A DNA stretch of 64,000 nt from RGIG8745 sp964554265 (GTDB lineage Bacteria > Bacteroidota > Bacteroidia > Bacteroidales > Bacteroidaceae). Below are positions 35,708 through 44,155 of this stretch, piece by piece; within the stretch, counting starts at the first letter, position 1; every line of letters begins with the position of its first letter. The notes beneath the pieces were generated by a model. That model was not told the DNA's origin. It saw only the letters and a program-made list of their open reading frames with translations, and made no database searches. The DNA lies in the NCBI GenBank assembly GCA_964554265.1, contig CAZKOB010000002.1, positions 4,111-68,110 of the forward strand, read 5' to 3'. A program made the position numbers and the translations under genes.

Positions 35708-37324
35708 ATGGCACCTACAGATAAAGATTTTGTTGTTGCAATAGAACTTGGATCTTCCAAGATTTCAGGTATTGCAGGGAAGAAGAAAGACGGCACAATG
35801 CATATACTTGCTTATGCTGAAGAAAAGACTACGGCATGCGTGAAGCGTGGCATCATTTATAATATAGAAAAGACATGTCAGAGTGTCAATAATATAATAG
35901 AAAGGCTGGAAGCGGATTTGAAGACAAAAATAACACGGGCATACATTGGTATAGGCGGACAGTCGGTGCGCTCTTATAAATGTATCGTTAAACGTAATCT
36001 GTTGACCCAAAGTTATATAACAAATGAGGTTATAGACTCGATTCATGACGAAAGCTATGAAATTCCTTATTCGGATTGTGAGGTGCTTGAAAATTATCCG
36101 CAGGAATATATTGTAGATCAGAATATCGTAACAGATCCTGTCGGTGTGATGGGAACAAATATAGAGGGCGAATATCTGAATGTGATTTCTCGTACTAAGC
36201 TTAGAAGCAATATTCGTACATGTTTTGCTAATACAACAGTTGCTCTCGCGGATGACTTTATGCTTTCTGCTTATTTGCTGGCGAACAATGTGTTGACTGA
36301 TGCCGAGAAGCGCTCTGGGTGTGTGCTTGTCGATTTAGGCGCAGGTACCACAACTGTTGTGGTATATAAGAATAATATTCTCCGCCATCTTGTCACAATT
36401 CCGTTGGGTTCGAATAATATCACGCAAGATCTTGCTACTTTACAGCTTGATGAGACTGAAGCAGAAGAGGTCAAGCTGAAGTATGGAGCCGCGTATGTGG
36501 AAGAAAGCGATATTAATGAAGAACAGGAAGCAAGAGTTTATACCACTTCTGATGGAAGGACGATTGAAATCTCCAAGATACAGCTGATTGTAGAGGCACG
36601 AATAAATGAGATTATTGCAAATGTAAGGAAGCAAATTGTCAATTCTAATTATGGAGATAAGCTTCTTGCCGGTATAATACTTACAGGAGGTGGTTCCAAT
36701 ATGAAAAATATAGACAAGGCTTTCCTCTCCGAGATAAAGGTGGATAAAGTACGTATTGCAAAAACAGTCAATCAGCCGATTGTTAAAGCTGAATCATTGG
36801 CAAACCGGAAATTTGACAATGGTATGAATAACACGTTGTTGTCTTTGTTGCTGTCAGGAGAAATGTCTTGTGGCGGTGATGCTGTGGACGATGTGGCAAA
36901 AACTGTAGGTCCGGATGATGAACGCAGGGACCAACTCAATAAGGAACGAGAGGATATTGCACGGCGGGAAGCCGAAACGGCCCAACAGCTCGATGGCATC
37001 AAAGCACTTATACGTATCAATATAGATAAGGTGCAGAGTGCTGAAGAGGAACTTGAGAAAAACGGGAAAAACAAGACGACAAGGTTGCAGGTTGAAGAAC
37101 TTGTGAATACAGCTCCTGATGTTATAGGAAATGAATATGAAGAATGTGTCAGTTTGCTTAACGGCAAGGATAAATACAAGCAAAGTCTTAAAGAAGGGGC
37201 TGAACTTGCAAAGATTCTTAAGGACAGTGTAGACAAACTTGCAGACAAACTTGCAGAAGTCAAGAAGAATAACAGTTTGTGGGGTCGGTTCACTCGTATG
37301 ATGAGTGATATTGTGAATGAATAG
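35708..37324 (+). CDS. ftsA: Cell-division actin-like protein FtsA with long C-terminal extension
   Basis: 538-residue actin-fold ATPase that tethers FtsZ to the membrane. The actin core (about 1-390) shows VVAIELGSSKISG, the SHS2-like insertion (TRAYIGIGGQSVRS), LVDLGAGTTTVVVY and LTGGGSNMKNI. The E. coli protein is about 420 residues; here another ~140 residues are rich in Lys, Glu and Asp and probably helical (DDERRDQLNKEREDIARRE to LKDSVDKLADKLAEVKK). It ends in a short amphipathic segment, LWGRFTRMMSDIVNE, the usual membrane-targeting helix. ftsZ follows after 36 nt. Confidence 0.93.
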   Translation: MAPTDKDFVVAIELGSSKISGIAGKKKDGTMHILAYAEEKTTACVKRGIIYNIEKTCQSVNNIIERLEADLKTKITRAYIGIGGQSVRSYKCIVKRNLLTQSYITNEVIDSIHDESYEIPYSDCEVLENYPQEYIVDQNIVTDPVGVMGTNIEGEYLNVISRTKLRSNIRTCFANTTVALADDFMLSAYLLANNVLTDAEKRSGCVLVDLGAGTTTVVVYKNNILRHLVTIPLGSNNITQDLATLQLDETEAEEVKLKYGAAYVEESDINEEQEARVYTTSDGRTIEISKIQLIVEARINEIIANVRKQIVNSNYGDKLLAGIILTGGGSNMKNIDKAFLSEIKVDKVRIAKTVNQPIVKAESLANRKFDNGMNNTLLSLLLSGEMSCGGDAVDDVAKTVGPDDERRDQLNKEREDIARREAETAQQLDGIKALIRINIDKVQSAEEELEKNGKNKTTRLQVEELVNTAPDVIGNEYEECVSLLNGKDKYKQSLKEGAELAKILKDSVDKLADKLAEVKKNNSLWGRFTRMMSDIVNE

Positions 37325-37360
37325 TGATAAGTTAAAAACAGAATAATAAAAGATATAGAT

Positions 37361-38671
37361 ATGCCAGAACTAAACGATAATATGGACGTATTCAATTTCC
37401 AAAAAGGTACAACAAGTATCATAAAAGTTATAGGTGTTGGCGGTGGAGGAAGTAATGCTGTCAATCACATGTATAACGAAGGCATTCATGACGTTACGTT
37501 TGTTGTGTGCAATACTGATAACAAGGCTTTGCAGGATTCGCCGGTTCCGGTGAAACTGCAACTTGGTACGGAGGGACTTGGTGCGGGAAACCGTCCGGAA
37601 AGGGCTCGTAAGGCCACGGAAGAATCTATTGAAGATGTGCGCAAGATGCTGAATGATGGTACCAAGATGGTATTCATTACGGCAGGAATGGGCGGTGGCA
37701 CCGGAACGGGAGCCGCGCCGCTTATTGCTAAGACCGCCAAAGACATGGGAATATTGACTGTCGGTATTGTTACTATACCATTCCGTTGGGAAGGAAACAG
37801 AAAAATAGACCAAGCTTTGGATGGTGTCGAAGAAATCAGCAAGAATGTGGATGCTCTTCTCGTTATCAACAACGAACGTCTTCGTGAAATATACCAGGAC
37901 TATACGGTAATAAACGCTTTTGCCAAAGCTGATGATACACTTTGTAATGCGGCAAGGAGCATTGCCGAGATTATTACAATGCATGGTATTATTAATCTTG
38001 ACTTCAATGATGTCAGCACTGTTCTTAAAGACGGAGGTGTGGCAATTATGAGTTCTGGTTATGGTACGGGAGAGGGACGTGTGACAAAGGCTATAAATGA
38101 TGCTCTTAATTCTCCTCTTCTGAACAATAACGACATTTATCGTTCAAAGAAAATCTTGTTGCGCATTTCTTTCTGTGGAGATGAAGGTGATGCAACCCTG
38201 ATGATGGATGAGATGAATGAGGTCCATGAGTTTATGGAGAAGATAAAGACGCAGGATGTGGAGACAAAATGGGGACTTTCCGTTGATCCGGAACTGAAGG
38301 ATCAGGTAAAGGTGACGATTCTTGCGACAGGATTCGGTGTGGAGGATATTGATTCTGCAGAAATGGATGAGCGTCTTATCAAACGCGATGCAGAGGCGCA
38401 GAAGCGTAAGGAGGAAGAGGATGAGGAAATGGCCAGAAAGGCTATTCGCCGCAGTCAAATCTATGGTCCGGACAAGAAGGGAAGTTATATACGTCGTCCG
38501 ACTTTCAGCTATATTTTTACAGATGAGGATCTTGATAATGATGATATAATCAGTATGGTGGAAACATCACCGACATATAAGCGTACTAAAGATATATTGA
38601 AGCAGTTCTCTATCCGTTCACATGACGGTGGGAATGCTGCCGGAGGAACAGCCTCTGTCATTACTTTCTGA
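37361..38671 (+). CDS. ftsZ: Tubulin-like division GTPase FtsZ
   Basis: 436-residue Z-ring protein. GTP-binding tubulin signature GGGTGTG at 111-117, N-terminal loop GVGGGGSNAVNHM (about 25-37), T7 loop with NLDFNDVSTVLKDGG (about 210-224), and a C-terminal linker rich in E/R/K (QKRKEEEDEEMARKAIRR). The tail contains ETSPTYKRTK, corresponding to the conserved C-terminal peptide that binds FtsA, followed by ~30 residues. It is the last gene of the division cluster; yqeY follows after 77 nt. Confidence 0.97.
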   Translation: MPELNDNMDVFNFQKGTTSIIKVIGVGGGGSNAVNHMYNEGIHDVTFVVCNTDNKALQDSPVPVKLQLGTEGLGAGNRPERARKATEESIEDVRKMLNDGTKMVFITAGMGGGTGTGAAPLIAKTAKDMGILTVGIVTIPFRWEGNRKIDQALDGVEEISKNVDALLVINNERLREIYQDYTVINAFAKADDTLCNAARSIAEIITMHGIINLDFNDVSTVLKDGGVAIMSSGYGTGEGRVTKAINDALNSPLLNNNDIYRSKKILLRISFCGDEGDATLMMDEMNEVHEFMEKIKTQDVETKWGLSVDPELKDQVKVTILATGFGVEDIDSAEMDERLIKRDAEAQKRKEEEDEEMARKAIRRSQIYGPDKKGSYIRRPTFSYIFTDEDLDNDDIISMVETSPTYKRTKDILKQFSIRSHDGGNAAGGTASVITF

Positions 38672-38748
38672 TGACAAATACTTTGCGGGTCTGCTTCTTG
38701 ATGGTATGAGGGAAAAGAACAAGAAACAATAGAAATATATTTTTTATT

Positions 38749-39198
38749 ATGGCACTTTTTGAACAAATCAGTAAAGACATTGTTGCAGCAATGAAAGCGA
38801 AGGATGCCGTGCGTCGTGACACTCTTCGCAATGTTAAGAAATTTTTTCTGGAAGCAAAGACAGCTCCGGGAGCGAATGATGAATTGGCAGATGATGCTGC
38901 TTTGAAGATTCTTCAGAAATTGGCGAAGCAGGGCCGTGAATCTGCTGAGATATATAAAGGGCAGGGCCGTGAAGATCTTGCAGAAGATGAGATGGCTCAG
39001 GTCCGTGTTATAGAGGAATATCTTCCTAAACAGCTTGACGCTGCAGAGCTTGAAGAGAAAATAAAGGAAATAATAGCTGAGGTCGGTGCTTCTTCTCCGC
39101 AGGAAATGGGCAAGGTTATGGGAGTTGCGACAAAGAAGTTGGCAGGACTTGCAGAAGGACGTGCTATTTCTGCTTGTGTGAAGAAACTGCTGGCATAA
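38749..39198 (+). CDS. yqeY: GatB/YqeY domain protein
   Basis: 149-residue protein of the YqeY family, related to the tail domain of GatB, the tRNA-amidotransferase subunit. It begins MALFEQISKDIVAAMKAKDAVRRDTLRN and contains EDEMAQVRVIEEYLPKQLD and MGKVMGVATKKLAGLAEGR, family landmarks. The family probably binds tRNA, but a defined function is not established. It may be co-transcribed with ftsZ and ends at a terminator at 39271. Confidence 0.9.
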   Translation: MALFEQISKDIVAAMKAKDAVRRDTLRNVKKFFLEAKTAPGANDELADDAALKILQKLAKQGRESAEIYKGQGREDLAEDEMAQVRVIEEYLPKQLDAAELEEKIKEIIAEVGASSPQEMGKVMGVATKKLAGLAEGRAISACVKKLLA

Positions 39199-39270
39199 TC
39201 CTCCTCCCTTCTGTATGTGTCTGTAGAACTAAATAGATAGGTGTTTTGTTCTGCAGAGAATGCGTAAAAA

Positions 39271-39305
39271 CCGTTTGGTCTACGGACTGAACGGCTTTTT
39301 TTTGC
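39271..39305 (+). terminator. Terminator after yqeY
   Basis: CCGTTTGGTC (39271-39280) pairs with GGACTGAACGG (39284-39294) with two wobbles and a tight loop, followed by a run of eight or more T. Confidence 0.85.
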
Positions 39306-39314
39306 TTGTAAGTG

Positions 39315-40522
39315 TACGCGGGTTCGGTTTAAGAAAGTCCTGTAAAAGTTGGTAAGTAGGTGTTTTTACAGATGACTATAGCTTGTGTTTTTGGGGGATT
39401 TTCGCAGATGTATTCACAGATGACTCTTATAATTCTTATGGTTATAAGCAGGTGTATTCACAGACTCCTCCGTCGCTTCGCGCCACGCCCTCCGTCGCAA
39501 GCTCCCCAATTGCTCCTATTCCGCAATTGCCCCTAACTTAGGGGAGGAGCCTGGTTTCCTTGTTCGCTGGAATATCAATGATAGGTTAATATGTTGAATA
39601 TCATTGGCGCGAAGCGACGGAGGAGTCTGTGAAGGCACCTGCAAAAACAACTGACTTTCTCAGAAACATTTCTTCTTTCTTTTTGTCACAAAAACTACTC
39701 GTTGCGGACGGAATCTTATTAACATAATTAAGATTTGTTTATATTTACTCAACCGTCTAAATTTTGATATTTCATAGATAAACGATTGATAATCAATAAA
39801 ATACTATTTTAGCAAAACAGTGCAGTTTTAGGTACAAGAAGTACAGGTTGTGACAAAAATAGGATACACTGATAATCAGTAAGTTATGAAAATACCTGGC
39901 TGAGATTCCTGTTTTCTGCTACCAAAATCCATCTTTGTTTTTCGTGGCATTGAAAAATGTGATTTAGACTTTTTAAGAAAGTAATTTGTGCAACACCGGA
40001 TTTCAACCCGAAAAACGGACTATCTCAAACTCGTTCACCTTGAAAATAAATTTCGTTCACCTTGCAATTTTTTTTACAAGGCATTTTAAAACCTTTTTCA
40101 AGGTGAACGAAATAAATTTTCAGCGTACTCTTTTTTCAGGCGAGGCACACACGAATGTGAATAAATGTATCTTTTCAGAATGTGAATTATATTATTTTTA
40201 CATTTGGGGTTCAAGGCTTGAAAACGGCCTTAGAATCGCGTAAATGGAACTTCAGTAAGGTTCGGTCGATTTTATGCGATTCTACGAGTCTTGAATTTTA
40301 ACATTTCAAATTGTCAAAAAAAGTCCGTAATTTATGACAAATGGATAGCGGAGATGAGACAACCACACTGATTTACGAGAACATTGGGGCACATGAAAAG
40401 GCATCAAAGAACAGCGAAACTCTTCGATGAGAATTTTGGGGCGACACGATGACGAAGTCAGGGTGCATAAACATGCAAGATTACCAACTTTTTATAGGAC
40501 CTTCTTAAATCGAATTCGCGTA
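39315..40522 (+). repeat. Interspersed repeat, copy E (complete, long terminal inverted repeats)
   Basis: This is the best-defined copy, 1208 bp. Left end 39315-39355 (TACGCGGGTTCGGTTTAAG, continuing to GTTGGTAA) is the inverted match of 40481-40522 (41 vs 42 nt, a few mismatches). Inside are hairpin module M2 (39457-39634), the TTTCTTCTTTCTTTTTGTCAC landmark, the core in common orientation, the GAATCGC/GCGATTC stem and the CACGATGACGAAGTCAGG end. It sits between the yqeY terminator and purH. An 85-codon frame at 39986 is not conserved as protein between copies. Confidence 0.92.
39457..39634. repeat. Hairpin module M2 (178 bp)
   Basis: Inverted ends starting TTCACAGACTCCTCCGTCG (39457) and ending with its complement at 39634. 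The left arm carries the CCCTCCGTCGCAAGCTCC and CAATTGCTCC extension also seen in M3, whereas the right arm is short, so this module is asymmetric. Confidence 0.85.
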
Positions 40523-40614
40523 AGTATGGCTCGGTAACTTATTCGGTGAATAAAAACTTGAACTGTTGCTGTGAAAAATTCTGATTTGATGGGATTTGTG
40601 TCATTTTTATTGAC

Positions 40615-40622
40615 TAAATTTG
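40615..40622 (+). promoter_or_regulatory. purH -7 box
   Basis: TAAATTTG, 72 nt upstream of the purH ATG. TTTG-like words exist upstream (40595, 40585) but not at 19-21 nt spacing. Confidence 0.5.
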
Positions 40623-40693
40623 CAACTTCAAAGCATTTGGAAATGGTTTTAGGATAAAAAAACAATAAAGTATTAATTATACAAGAGAAAACT

Positions 40694-41287
40694 ATGGCGG
40701 AAACTAAAAAAATCAAGACTGCGCTGGTATCTGTCTATCATAAGGACGGATTGGACGAATTGTTGGCAGAACTTCACAAGAATGGAGTGGAGTTCATATC
40801 GACAGGTGGTACACAGAGCTTCATAGAGAGCCTCGGCTATGAATGCCGTAAAGTCGAGGAACTTACAACATATCCTTCTATTTTGGGTGGGCGTGTAAAG
40901 ACGTTGCATCCGAAAGTCTTTGGCGGCATACTTGGTCGTCGTGGACTTGAAAGCGACTGTGCCGAAATGGCTAAGTATGAAATTCCTGAGATAGACCTTG
41001 TGATTGTCGACCTTTATCCTTTTGAAGAGACGGTGGCAAGTACAAATGATGAGGCTGCTATTATAGAGAAAATAGATATAGGCGGAATTTCTCTTATACG
41101 CGCCGGAGCAAAGAATTTCAACGATGTCGTAATCATTCCGAGTAAAGCGGAATACACTCCGCTTCTTGACCTTATAAAGGCTCAGGGTGCGGAGACAACC
41201 AAAGAGCAGCGCAAGTGGTTTGCAATGAAAGCTTTTGGTGTAAGTTCGCATTACGATACTGCGATTCACGCATATTTTCAGAAATAA
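40694..41287 (+). CDS. purH: IMP cyclohydrolase, stand-alone MGS-domain form of PurH
   Basis: 197-residue protein equal to only the N-terminal, methylglyoxal-synthase-like IMP cyclohydrolase domain of bifunctional PurH (about 510-530 residues). Visible motifs: KTALVSVYHKDGLDELLA, ISTGGTQSFIES, TYPSILGGRVKTLHPKVFGGIL, and IDIGGISLIRAGAKNF. The stop falls right at the usual domain boundary (HYDTAIHAYFQK), and the downstream sequence shows no AICAR transformylase domain, so that activity should be encoded elsewhere. It catalyses closure of FAICAR to IMP. It is upstream of mreB; the 186-nt gap may hold another promoter. Confidence 0.9.
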   Translation: MAETKKIKTALVSVYHKDGLDELLAELHKNGVEFISTGGTQSFIESLGYECRKVEELTTYPSILGGRVKTLHPKVFGGILGRRGLESDCAEMAKYEIPEIDLVIVDLYPFEETVASTNDEAAIIEKIDIGGISLIRAGAKNFNDVVIIPSKAEYTPLLDLIKAQGAETTKEQRKWFAMKAFGVSSHYDTAIHAYFQK

Positions 41288-41473
41288 AGTATTGAGGGAT
41301 ATTGAGTGCGGAATGTCTGGATTCAGAACATATACAATATAATATGGACGCACAGGCAGAAGTGTACGTTGATGTTTGCTTGCGAGAATATGGGTGTGGT
41401 AAGTCTGTGTGCCTTTTTTGTGTATTCTGTATAAAGTCAGGTATTCAATATTGTAAAAACAAAGGAAACAGTT

Positions 41474-42496
41474 ATGGGATTTTTTTCATTGACCCAAGAT
41501 ATAGCAATGGATCTTGGCACAGCCAATACAATCATTACTTGCAATGGCAAGATTGTGGTTGACGAGCCTTCAGTTGTCGCCCTCGACAAGAAAACAAACA
41601 AGATGATGGCTGTTGGGCGGAAGGCCAAGATGATGTATGAAAAGACGCATGATAACATCAGAACATGTCGCCCTTTGCGCGACGGTGTCATTGCTGACTT
41701 TGATGCTTGCGAGCAGATGATGCGCGGACTGATAAAGATGGTGAACTCAGGACATCATCTTTTCACTCCGTCTTTGCGTATGGTTATCGGTGTGCCTTCC
41801 GGTTCTACAGAAGTTGAATTGCGTGCTGTACGTGACAGTGCGGAGCATTCCGGTGGCAGGGATGTCTACTTGCTTTTTGAACCGATGGCGGCCGCAATCG
41901 GTATAGGGCTTGATGTGGAGGCTCCGGAAGGATGCATGGTTGTTGATATAGGTGGTGGTTCCACAGAGATTGCAGTCATTTCTCTCGGCGGAATTGTAAC
42001 CAACAATTCTATCCGTGTTGCTGGCGATGATCTTACGGCTGATATTCGTGAATATATGAGTCGTCAGCACAACGTGCTTGTCAGTGAACGTATGGCAGAA
42101 CGGATCAAGATAAATGTGGGGTCGGCTCTGACAGATCTTGCGGAAAATGCTCCGGAGGATTATATTGTTCATGGTCCTAACCGCATTACTTCATTGCCGA
42201 TGGAAATTCCCGTATGTTATCAGGAGATAGCACATTGCATAGATAAGTCTATAGCTCGCATAGAGACTGCGGTTCTTAATGCTCTTCAGAACACACCTCC
42301 GGAACTGTATGCCGATATTGTCAAGAATGGTATATGGCTCACCGGTGGAGGAGCATTGCTCCGTGGATTAGACAAACGTCTTACTGATAAGATCAAGATT
42401 CCTTTCCATATAGCGGAGGATCCCCTCCATAGTGTGGCAAAAGGAACAGGTGTGGCCTTGAAGAATGTACATAACTTTACATTCCTTATGAGGTAA
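41474..42496 (+). CDS. mreB: Rod-shape-determining actin homologue MreB
   Basis: 340-residue bacterial actin that orients lateral wall synthesis. It begins MGFFSLTQDIAMDLGTANTI, with phosphate loops at DLGTANT (about 13-19) and VVDIGGGSTEIAV (about 156-168), and LTGGGALLRGLD near 288-299. It is first of the mreBCD-mrdA-rodA set, whose products form the elongasome. Presence suggests rod-shaped or elongated cells. Confidence 0.97.
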   Translation: MGFFSLTQDIAMDLGTANTIITCNGKIVVDEPSVVALDKKTNKMMAVGRKAKMMYEKTHDNIRTCRPLRDGVIADFDACEQMMRGLIKMVNSGHHLFTPSLRMVIGVPSGSTEVELRAVRDSAEHSGGRDVYLLFEPMAAAIGIGLDVEAPEGCMVVDIGGGSTEIAVISLGGIVTNNSIRVAGDDLTADIREYMSRQHNVLVSERMAERIKINVGSALTDLAENAPEDYIVHGPNRITSLPMEIPVCYQEIAHCIDKSIARIETAVLNALQNTPPELYADIVKNGIWLTGGGALLRGLDKRLTDKIKIPFHIAEDPLHSVAKGTGVALKNVHNFTFLMR

Positions 42497-42669
42497 TGCT
42501 TATGTGTTGAAGATTGTTCATGTACTGTGGATGATGTCGGGTAGGATGTCCTTTTTCCCGATCGTGTCCATGGTACATTTCTATGATGTGATGATTTTAC
42601 GAACAATGTTGTGGTTCTTTGTAACATGTCCGTGCATGTCAGGAGCGTCATTCCCATACTACAAGATTT

Positions 42670-43515
42670 ATGCGTAATCTAATAGATTTCCTTCGCAAAT
42701 ATTTATACTGGTTTGTGTTCGTCCTTTTGGAAACGGTCAGCCTCGTTACTTTGTTTAATGCCGGTGGCTATCAGGAATGCACGTATCTTACTACAGCAAA
42801 CACTGTTGTGGGCACAATTTATTCTTTTACGAGCAGTGTGACGTCTTACCTTGACTTGCAGACGGTCAACCGACAGTTGGAGGCGGATAATGAGGAACTA
42901 CGTAAAAGGGTTAATGGACTGGAACGCAAACTTAGAGAGATGTCTTCTGATAGTATGGTTGTCGGCAATATTTCATTGCCAGATTATGAGTTTGTAAGTG
43001 CGCATGTTGTCAATTCCACTCTTCATCGGAACAATAATCTCATAACCATAGATAAAGGCGAGGCGGATGGCATACGTCCAGAGATGGGTGTAGTGTGCTC
43101 ACGTGGTGTTGTCGGGGTTGTGTTTCTTACTTCACAGCATTATTCTGTAGTAATACCTCTTCTTAATATTAGTTCCAAGGTCAGTTGCCGTCTTCGGGGA
43201 TCTGAACATTTTGGAACAATGCAGTGGCGGCGTGGGGCTGTTGATGTGTCGTATGTTGCCGGTATACCGCGTCATGCAAAGGTCAGACGTGGGGAGATTG
43301 TAGAAACAAATGGCTTTTCAGACATATTTCCTTCCGGCATACCTATAGGGCGTGTTATCGATTTCGGTGATTCAGCAGATGGAATGTCGTATATGTTGCG
43401 TGTATATCTGTTTGCCGATTTTAAGACATTGCGCAATGTCAGTGTGATTACCAATTATTCAAAACCCGAACGTCGGGAACTTGAGGGAAGAGCTGATTCG
43501 TTGATAATGAATTGA
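42670..43515 (+). CDS. mreC: Rod-shape-determining protein MreC
   Basis: 281-residue bitopic protein: one transmembrane helix (about 13-34, YWFVFVLLETVSLVTLFNAGG), a periplasmic coiled coil (about 60-95, LQTVNRQLEADNEELRKRVNGLERKL in part), and a beta-rich domain with VVCSRGVVGVVFLTSQHYSVVIPLL. MreC activates PBP2-RodA from the periplasm. 170 nt separates it from mreB and 70 nt from mreD. Confidence 0.92.
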   Translation: MRNLIDFLRKYLYWFVFVLLETVSLVTLFNAGGYQECTYLTTANTVVGTIYSFTSSVTSYLDLQTVNRQLEADNEELRKRVNGLERKLREMSSDSMVVGNISLPDYEFVSAHVVNSTLHRNNNLITIDKGEADGIRPEMGVVCSRGVVGVVFLTSQHYSVVIPLLNISSKVSCRLRGSEHFGTMQWRRGAVDVSYVAGIPRHAKVRRGEIVETNGFSDIFPSGIPIGRVIDFGDSADGMSYMLRVYLFADFKTLRNVSVITNYSKPERRELEGRADSLIMN

Positions 43516-43585
43516 TTCTTTTGTGGATGTTTCCGGATGTTGGGGGAATCTGATGAGGATGACAAATGTATAATAGAGTACGTCG

Positions 43586-44095
43586 ATGAGCAATTCTTTT
43601 ATATTTCGTCTTTTGCGGCTTTTGATTTTGTTGGTGGTTCAGGTGCTGGTACTTAACCATCTGCATCTTTTTGGGTATGCTACTCCGCTTGTAATTGGCT
43701 ATATGCTTACCTGCTTCCATTGCAATTCATCCAGAATTGGTATTTTGCTGTGGGGATTTGTATTGGGCACATTGTTCGATATGTTTGCCAATACGTCCGG
43801 CATGGGTGCTGCGTCTTGTACATTGCTGGCGATGATTCAGCCTCCCTTGCTGCGTCTGTTCGTCCCTCGTGATGCTCCCGAAGATTTTGAACCGATGTTG
43901 GCAAACATGGGGATTGGACGCTTTTTGTCCTATATCTTTATTTCCTTGTTTATACTTCACGCTGCATTTTTTCTTCTTGATGCATTTTCTCTTTCCGAAT
44001 GGCAACTTACTCTCATGGCAATTTGTGGAGGTTCGTTGCTTTCTACTGTCATAGTGTTCTTTATCGAACTTTTGGTAAGGAGAAAATCGCATTGA
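43586..44095 (+). CDS. mreD: Rod-shape-determining protein MreD
   Basis: 169-residue inner-membrane protein with five or six hydrophobic helices (SNSFIFRLLRLLILLVVQVLV at the N-terminus, LLWGFVLGTLFDMFANTSGMGAA in the middle). The GxxxDxF region is typical of MreD. It has low overall conservation, but position between mreC and mrdA makes the call secure. Confidence 0.88.
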   Translation: MSNSFIFRLLRLLILLVVQVLVLNHLHLFGYATPLVIGYMLTCFHCNSSRIGILLWGFVLGTLFDMFANTSGMGAASCTLLAMIQPPLLRLFVPRDAPEDFEPMLANMGIGRFLSYIFISLFILHAAFFLLDAFSLSEWQLTLMAICGGSLLSTVIVFFIELLVRRKSH

Positions 44096-44155
44096 ACTTT
44101 TTTCATGATTGTAGTATAGTTGTATTTTTGCTTGTCTCATTGCTAAGGTAACAAG

